43,304 nucleotides of DNA from Verrucomicrobiota bacterium (GCA_023386835.1 JAEWIY010000171.1:1-43304), one strand, 5' to 3'; counted from the stretch's first letter, positions 26,665-36,347 are shown. Notes: a model not told the origin generated them from the sequence alone. Numbers and translations are program-made.

Positions 26665-28041
26665 ATGAAGCTCGACCGTTTTCGTCACTGGCCCGTGCGC
26701 GCGATTCGCGTGCTGGCCGTCCTCAGCTCCTCGTTCGCGGCGCCCGTTCTGGTGGCGGCGCCGGATGTGCCGGACCGTCTCGATCTGGCGACGGCGGTGC
26801 AGTACGCGCTGGAGAACAACTTCGCGATTCGCCAGGCTCGCGAGCGGCTGCGGGAGCAGGAGGGCCTCATCACGGAGATCCGCGGTTCCGTGCTGCCGAA
26901 CCTGTCGTTGAATTCCTCCTACGGGCTCACGGATGAAGCGCTGAGCCAGGATCAGTACCCCCCCGGCACCCCGCCGCCGGACGGGGATCGCCAGAACTGG
27001 TCGATTCGCCTGGAAGCGCGTCAGCTGCTGTATTCAGGCGGCGGTGCGCGCGCTGCGCTCGCGGCCCAGCGGCTGGTACGGGAAGCCTCCCTGCTGGAGC
27101 TGCAATCCGTCATCAACGACGAACTCCTGCGCGTGCGCACGAAGTTCTACGAAGTGCTGCTGCTGCGGGAGCAAATCGGCGTGCAGGAGCAGAACGTGCA
27201 ACTGCTCCGCGAGCAGCTCCAGACTGCGCGCAATCGGTTCGAGGCCGGCGCGGTGTCGAATTTCGACGTGCTGCGGGCGGAAGTTGAGCTGGCCAACGCG
27301 CAACCTCCTCTGATCCGGGCGCGCAATGGGTTTCGTGTCGCGATTGAGGAGCTGCGACAGTTGCTCGGCTACGACAATCGCAACGACCACAACCTCCAGC
27401 GGGTGCCGGAATTTGACGGCGACCTCGCCGTGCAGCCGGTCAGCTACGAAATCGGCGCGGCGCTGCGCGCGGCGCGTGAATCCCGGCCCGAGCTGCAGCG
27501 TTTGCAGCGGCTGGAACAAGCCCGCGAAGCGGGTCTCGATATCGCCCGCTCGGCCTACAAACCGGACCTGTCGCTCGTTGGCGGGTATATGCTGCGGAAG
27601 AACAACTTCTCCGACCGTTTCCGCGATTCGGTCGACGGCTGGACAGTCGGCGTCGAGTCGAACTGGGCGATCTGGGACGGCGGGTCCACCCGCGGTCGAG
27701 TCGCACAAGCTCGTTCCCAGCTCGAGCAGGCCCGATTGCTGCAGGCAGAAGCCGCGTTGGCGGTCGATGTCGAGGTCCGCCGTGCGTTGTCCTCTTTGCA
27801 GGAGGCGAGCGAGCTGGTCGGCTCCGCTGGCCGAGTGGTCGAGCAGGCAGAAGAGGCCTTGCGGCTCGCCAACGCGCGGTACCGCGCCGGGACGGCCACG
27901 CAGCTGGACGTTTTAACCGCCCAGGTGTCGCTCACGGATGCGCGCGACAACCAACTGCAGGCGAACTACAGTTACAACGTGGCGGTCTCAGCGCTCCGCC
28001 GCGCGATGGGCCAGACGGACGTCATCGTCGCCGAGCGCTAA
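26665..28041 (+). CDS. TolC-family outer-membrane efflux channel protein
   Basis: A 458-residue outer-membrane factor that completes the tripartite pump encoded by the two upstream genes. It has a signal peptide (hydrophobic stretch about 14-33, ending near VLVAAPDV). Two long coiled helical repeats follow, with the typical opening LDLATAVQYALENNFAIRQARERL and the repeated 'L..A..RY.AG....D.L.A' pattern (LRLANARYRAGTATQLDVLTAQVSLTDAR near the end; NRFEAGAVSNFDVLRAEVELANAQ in the middle). GTG 26656 and ATG 26665 are both in frame; the ATG is preferred. The gap to the permease is 20 bases. No intrinsic terminator follows. Confidence 0.94.
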   Translation: MKLDRFRHWPVRAIRVLAVLSSSFAAPVLVAAPDVPDRLDLATAVQYALENNFAIRQARERLREQEGLITEIRGSVLPNLSLNSSYGLTDEALSQDQYPPGTPPPDGDRQNWSIRLEARQLLYSGGGARAALAAQRLVREASLLELQSVINDELLRVRTKFYEVLLLREQIGVQEQNVQLLREQLQTARNRFEAGAVSNFDVLRAEVELANAQPPLIRARNGFRVAIEELRQLLGYDNRNDHNLQRVPEFDGDLAVQPVSYEIGAALRAARESRPELQRLQRLEQAREAGLDIARSAYKPDLSLVGGYMLRKNNFSDRFRDSVDGWTVGVESNWAIWDGGSTRGRVAQARSQLEQARLLQAEAALAVDVEVRRALSSLQEASELVGSAGRVVEQAEEALRLANARYRAGTATQLDVLTAQVSLTDARDNQLQANYSYNVAVSALRRAMGQTDVIVAER

Positions 28042-28179
28042 TCGTCTGCGTGCTCCAAGGCCGCGATGTGGATCGTGCGCCAAACGATTGAGTAGAACAC
28101 GGCCTCGTTGTCCTTCTGGGCGGCGGGGCCAACTTTTACGCAACCAGTTGCCGCTGCGGGCGTCCTACCCACAATCACC

Positions 28180-31100
28180 ATGAAACCGCGTCGGTTGCTC
28201 CTTACCGGTCTCGGAGTCGTCGTTCTGCTCCTAATTCTCTTGGTCGTGCTCGCCTTCAACTCGGGCGTGCAGACTTGGGCGGCCCGGCGCGCGCTCGCGG
28301 CCCAGCCCGATATCAGCGGCGAAATCGGCCGGGTGGACGTCGGGTTGAAGCATGTGCAGGCGCGGGATGTGGTCCTGCGGCTCTCCGGTATGAACATCCA
28401 GTTGCCGGCGGTCGACGTCGACATGGCCGTGGCACGAGCGGCTCGTGAGCAGATCGAAGTCAGTCGACTCGTGGCGAAAGGCTGGACGTTGGATCTCACC
28501 GCGCCCGTGCGGACGGCGGCAGCGCGCCCGCGGCAACTTGCCGGATTGATCCCGCTGCCGCTGGCGCAGGCGACCGGCACGCCTGCGACCCAGCCGGCCA
28601 CCGCGACCGAATTCCCGATCGCGGATCTCCTCGCCGCGCTCGAATTGCCGGTGGACCTCCACCGGCTTGATGGCCTGGAACTCGCCGGAACAGTGATCTT
28701 CCCCTCCGCGAGCGGTGGTTCGCCCGGTCGCGCGCAGGTGACGATCACGGGCGGCGGCTTGAGCCCCGGTCAGGACGGCAAATTTCACGTGACGGCCGAT
28801 ACGCAGCTGCAAGACCCGGAAGTGCCGGTGGGGCGTCTGCAATTGGACTCCCAGATCACGGCGCGACTGCGAGATCCGCGGCGGTTCGCGCGCGTGGAGT
28901 CCGTCTCCAGCGTCGATGCGAGCGGCGGCCAGTTGCCGCAAGCGACGCAATTGCGCGTCGATGCCGCGGCAGGCTCTGGAGCCGAGGGCGGGATGTACTC
29001 GCTCCAGCTGCGCACGAACGACAAGACGCTGCTCGATCTTCAGGCTCGGCCGGTGACACCCGGCTCGTCGGAACTCGCCGGCCAGTGGCGCATCGCGATT
29101 AACGACGGCGACGTCGCACCCTTCATGCTCGGAATGCCGCTGCCGCAGTTCCAGGCCACGGGCGAAGGACAGGTGGAGTTCTCCGGCTCCGACAACAGCG
29201 CCGGGCTTGCCGGAGCTTTGCAGGTCCGAATTGCCCGCCTGGAGACACTGCAACCCGAGCTTCAGTCCATTGGTGAACTCACCGCGACGACCAATTTCGA
29301 CGCCCGCAAAGCCGGTGATGATCTTCGGGTGACCCAACTCCGACTGGTGCTGTCGGGCGCGCGCCCGGTCATCGAAGTCGAGGCGCTGCAAGGCCTCGAG
29401 TTCAACACGGCGACCGGGGAGTTGCGCGTCGCCGATCCGGATACGGAGTTGCTCGACCTGCAACTGCGTGGGCTCCCGCTTGAGTGGGCTCAGCCGTTCG
29501 TCGAAGGCTACACGATCACCGGTGGCCCCTTGCAGGGCAGCTGGCGCGCGGCGGCCCGCGACGGAGGTTTTGTTCTTCGTTCCACGACCCCGCTGCGGTC
29601 GGGTGGACTCTCCGTTTCCTCCCCGGACGGGCCCCTGCTGCAGGGCGTCGACCTGGGGATGTCGGTGTCCGGTGAATACGTGCCCTCCGGCTGGCAGGGG
29701 CGGATCGAGAATGGTCATCTGCAATCCGGCACCGTGCGCTGGCTGACATTTGAGAGTCGGGCGGGGCAGGCGCTGGCACCGGGCGCGGCGCTCGTGGCGA
29801 CGACTCGCTTCAACGTGGATCTCGCCGGAGCCTTGCCGCAGCCGGTGATGGAGCCGTACCGGATGGTTCAAGCGGGCTCCGTGTCCGGCGATGCGATTGT
29901 GGCGTTGGGCCAGCAGGTGGAATTGGCGGCCGAGTTTCTGTTGAACGGCTTGGTGGCCAACGGCGAGACGATGCCGCGCGTTTCTTTGAAAGCGCGGGCG
30001 GACCGAACCGAGGACGGTCGGATCGAAGCGCACGTACCGATCCAGGTGACGCAGAATGGCCGGGCCAGCGACCTGACGCTGAACGCCCAGCTGCGACCGG
30101 TGGACGAGGTGATGCACATCGAGGCGCGGCTCACCGGCCAGCATTTGTTTGTGCAGGACCTGCAGATTCTCGGCGCGCCGTTCGCGGCCGGCGAAGAAAC
30201 CGCGGAACCGAGTGAGCCGTCGTCTGGCCCGCCGTGGAGTGGCGTGCGCGGAAAGCTGAATATGGCTTTCGGCACCGTCGTTTATTCCGACGCGCTTTCC
30301 GCCAACAACGTGGAAGGCGAGATCGCGATCACGGAGGAAGCCCTGACGATCAACGGGCTGTCCGCGGCGCTCGGGACCGGTGGTACGATCGAGATGAAGG
30401 GCGGGCTCAGCTACCAGGAGAACGCCACCGAATCCTATTCGCTCGACTCCAATGTCACCGCTCAAGGCGTGGATGTGGGCCCGCTGTTTCGTGCCCTGAA
30501 TCCGAATTCGACGCCGCCCGTCGATGGCCGCTTCGATTTCACGAGTCGGATTGCGGGCCAGGCGGCGGAGCTGGAGCAACTGGGAGATCGCGCGCAAGTG
30601 GAAGCGCGGCTGAACAGCCGCGGCGGAACGCTGCGTGCGCTGCCGGTGCGGATCGCCGAAGCCGCCCGAACCGGGGGAAGTGCACTGGCCGGAGTCGCGG
30701 GCCTGATCGGCGGCTTGACCGGTGATACGCGGGCCCAGCGTCTGGCGGAGAACACGCGGGCGGCGACGGATTTCGCGCAGGCCATTGGCGCGCTCAACTT
30801 CGACCAGCTGAACGTCGAAGTCGCCCGCGGTGCGAATGGCGAAATGGCTATCCGCGATATTTCGCTGATCTCGCCGATGGTGCGGTTGCTGGGTTCCGGG
30901 GCGATCGCGAGCCGCGAGAACACGCCGTTCTGGCAGGCGCCGCTCAACGTGCGGCTGCAATTGGCCGCGCGGGGTACCGTGGCGGAACAGTTGCGCACGC
31001 TCCGCCTGCTCAGTGCCGAGGCGGACAAGCTCGGCTACACCCCGATGGTCGAGGACTTCTCGCTGGAAGGGACGCTCTACAACATCAGCGTGCCCCGGTT

Positions 31101-31185
31101 ACAGGCGCTTTTGACCCGCGCGTTGACCTCGTTCCGCAGCGACCCGGCACCGTCCGCTGAGCCGGCTCCAGCGCCAGCGCCCTGA
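28180..31185 (+). CDS. AsmA/TamB-like envelope protein
   Basis: A 1001-residue protein with a single N-terminal membrane helix (about 6-26) and a very long periplasmic part rich in short beta strands. That is the build of AsmA-superfamily proteins, which span the periplasm and carry phospholipids toward the outer membrane. The start MKPRRLLLTG is basic then hydrophobic. Near the end, IRDISLISPMVRLLGSGAIA resembles the conserved AsmA C-terminal region, and a helical segment (about 830-880) precedes it. A Pro/Ala tail ends the protein. ATG 28180 is chosen because the 24 upstream codons lack character. It follows tolC by 138 bases and could be a separate transcript. Specific function is unknown. 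Confidence 0.78.
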   Translation: MKPRRLLLTGLGVVVLLLILLVVLAFNSGVQTWAARRALAAQPDISGEIGRVDVGLKHVQARDVVLRLSGMNIQLPAVDVDMAVARAAREQIEVSRLVAKGWTLDLTAPVRTAAARPRQLAGLIPLPLAQATGTPATQPATATEFPIADLLAALELPVDLHRLDGLELAGTVIFPSASGGSPGRAQVTITGGGLSPGQDGKFHVTADTQLQDPEVPVGRLQLDSQITARLRDPRRFARVESVSSVDASGGQLPQATQLRVDAAAGSGAEGGMYSLQLRTNDKTLLDLQARPVTPGSSELAGQWRIAINDGDVAPFMLGMPLPQFQATGEGQVEFSGSDNSAGLAGALQVRIARLETLQPELQSIGELTATTNFDARKAGDDLRVTQLRLVLSGARPVIEVEALQGLEFNTATGELRVADPDTELLDLQLRGLPLEWAQPFVEGYTITGGPLQGSWRAAARDGGFVLRSTTPLRSGGLSVSSPDGPLLQGVDLGMSVSGEYVPSGWQGRIENGHLQSGTVRWLTFESRAGQALAPGAALVATTRFNVDLAGALPQPVMEPYRMVQAGSVSGDAIVALGQQVELAAEFLLNGLVANGETMPRVSLKARADRTEDGRIEAHVPIQVTQNGRASDLTLNAQLRPVDEVMHIEARLTGQHLFVQDLQILGAPFAAGEETAEPSEPSSGPPWSGVRGKLNMAFGTVVYSDALSANNVEGEIAITEEALTINGLSAALGTGGTIEMKGGLSYQENATESYSLDSNVTAQGVDVGPLFRALNPNSTPPVDGRFDFTSRIAGQAAELEQLGDRAQVEARLNSRGGTLRALPVRIAEAARTGGSALAGVAGLIGGLTGDTRAQRLAENTRAATDFAQAIGALNFDQLNVEVARGANGEMAIRDISLISPMVRLLGSGAIASRENTPFWQAPLNVRLQLAARGTVAEQLRTLRLLSAEADKLGYTPMVEDFSLEGTLYNISVPRLQALLTRALTSFRSDPAPSAEPAPAPAP

Positions 31186-31279
31186 GCACGTGCCGTGGGG
31201 CCGGCGGCTGAAGCGCAAACGCCCGAGGCCGTAGGAATAACGGCTCGCCCCGGCGCGCCGGACCTACCATTGTGCGGCC

Positions 31280-32287
31280 GTGATCGCTTCGGTCGCCTTC
31301 CGCAATTTCAAGGCCCTGCGCAGCGCGCAGCTCACCCTGGCCCCGCTGAATGTGATCATTGGCCCCAACGGGTCGGGGAAAAGCAGCCTGATCCAGGCGC
31401 TCCTGCGGCTGCGCACACTGGCCCGCCTGCCGCTGAAAGCCCCGTCGAGCGCTGCTCCCGCGAACCAGGCGGGAGCGGAGGTCACCTTTCGCTTCGCGGC
31501 CCCGCACGAAAAACTCGTGGCGGTGATGAGCTGTGTGCACGACGGTCAATGTGACGCCCTCGAGGTGTCACCGCTCGGTGCAGCGGAGGACGCGGCGGAC
31601 TGGGCGGGCGTGCGCACGGCGCTGCTCGGGATCCGGGCGTATTTATTCGATCATTACGCGATGGCGTTGCCGGCGCCGCGTCATGACGACCAGGTGCTTG
31701 GCTCCAACGGTGGCAATGTCGCCGCCGTGCTGGCACGCTGGCGCGAGACGGCGCCGGAGGCGTTTGCGGGCGTCCGCGAAACGGTGCTGCGACTGCTGCC
31801 CGAATTCGACGAACTGGAGCTGATCACGCGCGATGGCGGCACGGTGGAGGTGGCCTTGCGATTGGCGGACGAAGGCGTGCTCGTGCACGCGGAGAACCTC
31901 TCGCAGGGTTCTCTCTACATCATAGCCCTGGCGGCTTTGGCGCACGATCCCGCGCCGCCGCCGTTGCTCTGTATCGAGGAAGTGGATCGGGGCGTGCATC
32001 CGCGACTGCTGCGCGAAGTGCGCGACCTGCTGTACCGGCTTTCCTACCCGGCGGCGCAGGGCGTGAACCGCCAGCCGGTGCAGGTGATTGTCACCACCCA
32101 TTCACCGTACCTGCTCGACCAATTCCGGGATCACCCGGAGGAGATCGTGATTGCGGAGAAGCACGGCCGGGCGGCCACGCTGCAGCGATTGTCGGATCGT
32201 CCGGATGTCCTGCAGGCGATTGGCGACGGGGCGTTGGGAGATCTTTGGTATGCTGGGGTGCTCGGCGGTGTTCCGGACGAACGATGA
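31280..32287 (+). CDS. SMC/ABC-type AAA ATPase (AAA_21-like)
   Basis: A 335-residue P-loop ATPase starting at GTG 31280. It reads IASVAFRNFKALRSAQLTLAPLNVIIGPNGSGKSSL, with Walker A at 28-36. The ABC-like signature ENLSQGSLYIIALAAL, Walker B LLCIEEVDRGVHP (E233-E234) and the H-loop TTHSPYLLDQ (H274) are all present, and the insert between the two halves is short. The fold is that of the RecF/OLD-like stand-alone ATPases, not of a transporter. Such ATPases often work with a Toprim nuclease in anti-phage or plasmid-control systems, and a Toprim-like protein is encoded just downstream. The stop TGA at 32285-32287 overlaps the ATG of a 32-codon frame. The actual role is unknown. Confidence 0.88.
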   Translation: MIASVAFRNFKALRSAQLTLAPLNVIIGPNGSGKSSLIQALLRLRTLARLPLKAPSSAAPANQAGAEVTFRFAAPHEKLVAVMSCVHDGQCDALEVSPLGAAEDAADWAGVRTALLGIRAYLFDHYAMALPAPRHDDQVLGSNGGNVAAVLARWRETAPEAFAGVRETVLRLLPEFDELELITRDGGTVEVALRLADEGVLVHAENLSQGSLYIIALAALAHDPAPPPLLCIEEVDRGVHPRLLREVRDLLYRLSYPAAQGVNRQPVQVIVTTHSPYLLDQFRDHPEEIVIAEKHGRAATLQRLSDRPDVLQAIGDGALGDLWYAGVLGGVPDER

Positions 32288-32382
32288 CGGAACGAGCCGG
32301 TCTCCTCATTCTAAACAGTGGTGGCGGGACGTCCCTGGCTGTGCTGGCGTCGGAACCCCAGTTGGTCCGGTTTTCGGTATGA
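32284..32382 (+). CDS. Possible 32-residue small ORF joining the ATPase and Toprim-like genes
   Basis: ATG 32284 overlaps the ATPase stop as ATGA, and this frame runs open for 32 codons to TGA 32380-32382, which overlaps the ATG of the next gene, again as ATGA. The predicted peptide begins MTERAGLLILNSGGGTSL. Double ATGA junctions are a hallmark of translational coupling, so it may be translated as a bridge that delivers ribosomes to the downstream gene, or it may encode a small protein. It has no recognisable domain. Chance is possible, since a GC-rich gap of this size is often open. Confidence 0.35.
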   Translation: MTERAGLLILNSGGGTSLAVLASEPQLVRFSV

Positions 32383-33068
32383 GATTGGCGCTGCTCAGCG
32401 AATCGCCCGCGGATGAGGCAGCGATCGAGATCCTGGTCGAAGCGGTGGCGCGTGAACCGGTGGAGCGGATCCGCCCGACGTTGCGCGCGCGCGGCTGGCC
32501 GAACGTGCTGCAGGTGCTGCCCGCCATTGTGCGTCACCTGCATTTTAACACCGATGCGGAGGCGTTGGTCGTGGTGGCCGACAGCGACGACTCGGTGGTG
32601 CACGACGTGAGCCACGATGTGGGCGGGGCGTTTCACCCGCGTTGCCGGCTCTGCCAGATGCGGGCGGCGTTTCGGAAAGCGACCAAGAATCTTCCGCCCG
32701 CGCGCGGTCGGGCGCGGGTGTTGCGGGCCATTGGCCTGGCTGTCCCGGCGGTGGAGGGGTGGTACCTATGCGGGCGTGAACCGCTGGTGTCGGAGCAGGC
32801 CTGGGTTGACGGACAGGAACGCCAGCGTCCGCCGTACACTCGGGCGGAATTGAAGTGGCACGTGTACGGCACGGATCGACCGTCCCTGGCGCATGAGACG
32901 GAGTGCGCCGTCCGCGAAGCGCGTCGGCAGGCGCGCGACCTGCGGCGATTGGAGAATGATTTTCCCGGCTTCGCTGCGTTGGCGGAAGATCTCCGCGCCA
33001 TTCGCGGTCTCGGCCGGAGGGAAGAGACACCGGCGTGCATGATCCCCACCCATGGTCCCATCGGATGA
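32379..33068 (+). CDS. Toprim/DUF4276-like protein, probable partner of the upstream ATPase
   Basis: A 229-residue protein beginning MRLALLSESPADEAAIEIL. The early acidic residue E8 in SESPADE and the acidic cluster D68, D70, D71 in LVVVADSDDS are placed like the metal-binding Glu and DxD of Toprim nucleases. The later segment VPAVEGWYLCGREPL (E126, W128) resembles the 'ieaWlLaD' motif of the DUF4276/RloB-like group. A CxxC (C89, C92) follows HP. These families typically sit beside SMC-like ATPases, as here. Nuclease activity is an inference. The reading frame is open further upstream, but that overlaps the ATPase gene. The 3' end overlaps the next gene by 17 bases. Confidence 0.65.
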   Translation: MRLALLSESPADEAAIEILVEAVAREPVERIRPTLRARGWPNVLQVLPAIVRHLHFNTDAEALVVVADSDDSVVHDVSHDVGGAFHPRCRLCQMRAAFRKATKNLPPARGRARVLRAIGLAVPAVEGWYLCGREPLVSEQAWVDGQERQRPPYTRAELKWHVYGTDRPSLAHETECAVREARRQARDLRRLENDFPGFAALAEDLRAIRGLGRREETPACMIPTHGPIG

Positions 33069-36000
33069 ACTCGAGCAGGTAAAACAACGACTCGCCTGGC
33101 TCGCTCGCGAGTTGGACGAAACGCGCCAGGTCGTGCTCGCACTTGAGGCGCAACTGCAAGCGCCTGCAGCCCCCACTACGCCGGCGCCCTTCCAATCTGC
33201 CCCAGCGGCCGAGGAGCCGGTCCCCGTGCTGGTCGCGCCGCCGCGACCGACCGCCGAACCGGTGCCGAGCCCAGCAGCTTCGCCGAGCCCCGAGCCGGTG
33301 CTGTTCGAGTCATCGGTGCGCGCCGAGCCTCCGCCATTGCCGGCGTCAGGTCAGAGCGTTGCCCATGACACCGCGGCCGCAGCGCCGTCTGACGGCGAAG
33401 GGGGGGAGGACGTCAGTGGCCCGCCACCTCCGTCGCCGCTCCGCCGCACGCTGGAGCGGCTGCATCTGTGGCCGCCGAGTGATGAGGCGAACGCCGAGGT
33501 GCGGCTCGGTGCCTGGTGGGCGACGCGGCTCGGCACGCTGTTCGCCGTCATCGGCGTCGTGTTTTTTGGCGTGTACCTGTCGGTGGGCACGCCGCCGTGG
33601 ATCAAGCTGGTGGAACTCGCCGCGGTCGCGGTCGCCGTCACGGTCTTTGGCTGGTGGATCGAGCGGCGCACGCCGCGGTTTGGGCAGGTGGTATTCGCCG
33701 GTGGACAGGCACTGATCTTCTTTACGGCGCTCGCGGCCTACACCGTGCCGGCCGTGAAGGTGCTCGATTCGCGTAGCGCCGCCGTGGCGTGGCAGCTCGC
33801 GGCGGCCGTGTGGATCGGACTCAGCGCCTGGCGGCGCCGTGCGCCGGTTGAAGCGACGGTGGCGGTGCTGCTCGGTTTCGTGGCCGCCGGGTTTTCACTG
33901 GCGGGCGGGCTGCAGTTGCTCGCGGCCGGAGCCGCTCTCGCCCTGGCGGGCACCGCGGTCGTTTGGTGTCGCGCGCTCGGTTGGTCGGCGCCGTCGATCG
34001 TGGCGTTGTTCGGTTATTGGGCCGTGTACGGGGCGATCGTGGGTGGGCTCGGCTTTGCCACCACGCCTTTGGTGCCAGCCTGGAGTTGGATTCTGGTGGT
34101 CATGGGTTACGCACTCTTTTTCTGGCGCGACGATCCCGCCGGTCACCGGTTTCCGCCGGCGGTTCGGGAAACGATCTGGTTTCAAAACACCAGCAGCTCC
34201 GCCGCGGTGGCTGCCGGCTGGTTGACCGCGGTGGTGGGTTTCCCCGCGTCGCTCGACACGTTCTACGTGGCGGCCGCGGTGGTGCTTGGGTTGGCGGCGT
34301 GGCGTCGGCGGGTTGTCGCTGGGCTGGGTGATGTGGTTGGCGCGGTGTTGATCGCCAAATGCTCGGGCGCCGTCACGCTGGCCGTGATCTCCTGGACCGA
34401 CGGCCGAACGACGGAGATCGCGTTGCTTGTGCAAGCGTGGGTGATGCTCGTGGCGAACCGGCGCGTGCGATCGCAGACCCTCGGCGCCGCGGCGACCCTC
34501 GTTTGGGTGGCGAGTTTCTGGTACACCTTGGACTCCCTCCAAAGCGCTCCGCGCGCCCAGGGGTCGCTCGAGGCGGCAATGGCGGCCCTGTACATCGCGG
34601 GCGCGGTGGCCTGGCTGCTTGAGGCGGGACGCAGTGTCCGGCAGGCGCGGCCAGAGTTGGCGACGACCGCCGTCACGTTGGGAGCGGTGGTGGGCGGGTG
34701 CCTCGTGGTAGCCACGGCCATTCAGCTAACGCCGCTGGTGTGGCTGCCGATGCGTCTGGTGGTGGGCGCCGCGATTCTGGTCGGGGTGGCGGTGGCTTGG
34801 CGGCAACGCGCGCCCGCGCTGGCCGGCGGGATCGTGCTGGGATTGGCGCACGTCGCGTACTGGCTGCAACTCGGGGGTGTGGAGCGCACATCCGGGGTGG
34901 GGAACGCGTGGGTCGTTCTGCTGCCCACGCTCTTTGCCGCGTTCGGGTTAGGTCGGCGGGTCGACCGGGAGGCGGGCAACGCGTCGGTCCGTCTCGTCGT
35001 CGGCAGTTGGCTCGCGGCAGCTGCGGCGATCCTGACGGGCACCATCGCCACCGTGCGGCTGCTGAATGCCGAGTGGGGTGTCGCCTTCGTGGTGCTGGTG
35101 GCCACCGGACTCGCGTGCGCTGCGGGGTTTCGGCCCCACCGCCGCTGGCTCTGGTTGGCCACGTGGGCGTTGGTCGTTGGTCTGGTGACCTTCGTCAAAG
35201 CGGATCTGCCGAAGGAGGCGGTGTACGGCTTCGGCGGCGGGCTCTGGATATGGGTGGGTTTGGCGATCCTGGCTCGTTCGGCCCGTGGCGCGGCGCAGTT
35301 CGCCTTGGAATGCGCCCTGCCGTGGCCGCAACGGACCATCGTCACCGTCGGGCTCGTCTGGCTCGTTTGTGCGATTCTGGAGGGGCTGGCCGGTGACAGC
35401 GGGATTGTCCTGCCGTCAACCTTGGCGCTGCTGGCCCTTGGCTTGTTCAACGTGTCGTGGGTCGGTGCCTTTCGTGGCGCCGCCTGGGCTCTCTGGGGAT
35501 GGGTGCTGGTCTTGCTCTTGGGTCCGGGAGCGGAGTGGCCGGCGCCGTGGGTGGCGGGCACCGTGGTGCTCGCGTGGATACCCGTGCTCGCCTGGGGCGC
35601 GTGGCCGGCCCTGCTTGAGCCCAGCCGGCTGCGCGGTCTGCGTGTCGATGCGACTCTGACCACGCAGGCGTGGCTGGCCGCGGCTCTGGCGGTGGTCGGC
35701 CTGACGTTCACGTTGGACGGTGCGACGCAAACCTGGGCCTTGGTTGCGTTGACCGTCGCAACCGGCGCCTTGGCGCGCTGGCGGATCCGTCCGCTGGTGC
35801 AGGTTACGCGGGCCTTGCTGGCGGTCGCGGCCGCCGCCGCTGTTCATGGCCTGTCCGGTAGCGATCGGACGTGGAACGAGGACGCTTGGGCCGCGGTGGC
35901 GGTTGCGGTGGCTGGCGGACTGCTGCCGTTCGCGCTGCCTTGGGAGCGCACCGCGCGGCTGGTCGGCACGTCCGTATCCGCGAGTGCGGGATTGGCGCTC

Positions 36001-36312
36001 TTTTTTGCGGTCGCCGTCTGGCAGGAGGGGGCGGTGGAGCCCTTCATCACCATGCTGTGGGGATTGGGCGCCCTGGTCTGGTTTGCGCTGGGGCTCGTGG
36101 GCCGTTCGCAGCCGCACCGGCTGCTGGGCCTGCTGGCGCTGCTGCTCTGCATCCCCCGCGTGTTCGTGGTCGACTTGCAATCCACGCTGCATCGGATCCT
36201 CGCTTTTGCGGCGCTCGGCGTCGTTTTGTTGTGGATCGGGTTCTCCTATCACCGCTTTCGGCGCTGGATCACTGAGGACCCGGCTTCAGAGCCAAGCGAG
36301 GGAAAGGGTTGA
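33052..36312 (+). CDS. DUF2339 multi-pass membrane protein
   Basis: A 1086-residue protein. The first 45 residues form a coiled coil (ELEQVKQRLAWLARELDETRQVVLALEAQLQ). A Pro/Ala-rich linker (about 38-135) follows, and the rest is a long array of more than twenty hydrophobic helices. The first membrane region (WWATRLGTLFAVIGVVFFGVYLS, FGQVVFAGGQALIFFTALAAY) matches the pattern of DUF2339 proteins, which have no established function. ATG 33052 overlaps the end of the Toprim-like gene by 17 bases, so translation may be coupled. The gene ends 35 bases before the acyltransferase/ligase fusion. A role in the envelope is likely because of topology only. Confidence 0.82.
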   Translation: MVPSDELEQVKQRLAWLARELDETRQVVLALEAQLQAPAAPTTPAPFQSAPAAEEPVPVLVAPPRPTAEPVPSPAASPSPEPVLFESSVRAEPPPLPASGQSVAHDTAAAAPSDGEGGEDVSGPPPPSPLRRTLERLHLWPPSDEANAEVRLGAWWATRLGTLFAVIGVVFFGVYLSVGTPPWIKLVELAAVAVAVTVFGWWIERRTPRFGQVVFAGGQALIFFTALAAYTVPAVKVLDSRSAAVAWQLAAAVWIGLSAWRRRAPVEATVAVLLGFVAAGFSLAGGLQLLAAGAALALAGTAVVWCRALGWSAPSIVALFGYWAVYGAIVGGLGFATTPLVPAWSWILVVMGYALFFWRDDPAGHRFPPAVRETIWFQNTSSSAAVAAGWLTAVVGFPASLDTFYVAAAVVLGLAAWRRRVVAGLGDVVGAVLIAKCSGAVTLAVISWTDGRTTEIALLVQAWVMLVANRRVRSQTLGAAATLVWVASFWYTLDSLQSAPRAQGSLEAAMAALYIAGAVAWLLEAGRSVRQARPELATTAVTLGAVVGGCLVVATAIQLTPLVWLPMRLVVGAAILVGVAVAWRQRAPALAGGIVLGLAHVAYWLQLGGVERTSGVGNAWVVLLPTLFAAFGLGRRVDREAGNASVRLVVGSWLAAAAAILTGTIATVRLLNAEWGVAFVVLVATGLACAAGFRPHRRWLWLATWALVVGLVTFVKADLPKEAVYGFGGGLWIWVGLAILARSARGAAQFALECALPWPQRTIVTVGLVWLVCAILEGLAGDSGIVLPSTLALLALGLFNVSWVGAFRGAAWALWGWVLVLLLGPGAEWPAPWVAGTVVLAWIPVLAWGAWPALLEPSRLRGLRVDATLTTQAWLAAALAVVGLTFTLDGATQTWALVALTVATGALARWRIRPLVQVTRALLAVAAAAAVHGLSGSDRTWNEDAWAAVAVAVAGGLLPFALPWERTARLVGTSVSASAGLALFFAVAVWQEGAVEPFITMLWGLGALVWFALGLVGRSQPHRLLGLLALLLCIPRVFVVDLQSTLHRILAFAALGVVLLWIGFSYHRFRRWITEDPASEPSEGKG

Positions 36313-36347
36313 AACTTGGCTGCGGCCGCATCCGATGAAGGCACTGC

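Noticed and set aside
28231..30960. Very long open frame (909 codons) opposite the AsmA-like gene
   Set aside because: It is the complement-strand shadow of a GC-rich gene. Its product is Arg/His/Gln-rich with no domain, whereas the plus frame has a signal helix and AsmA character.
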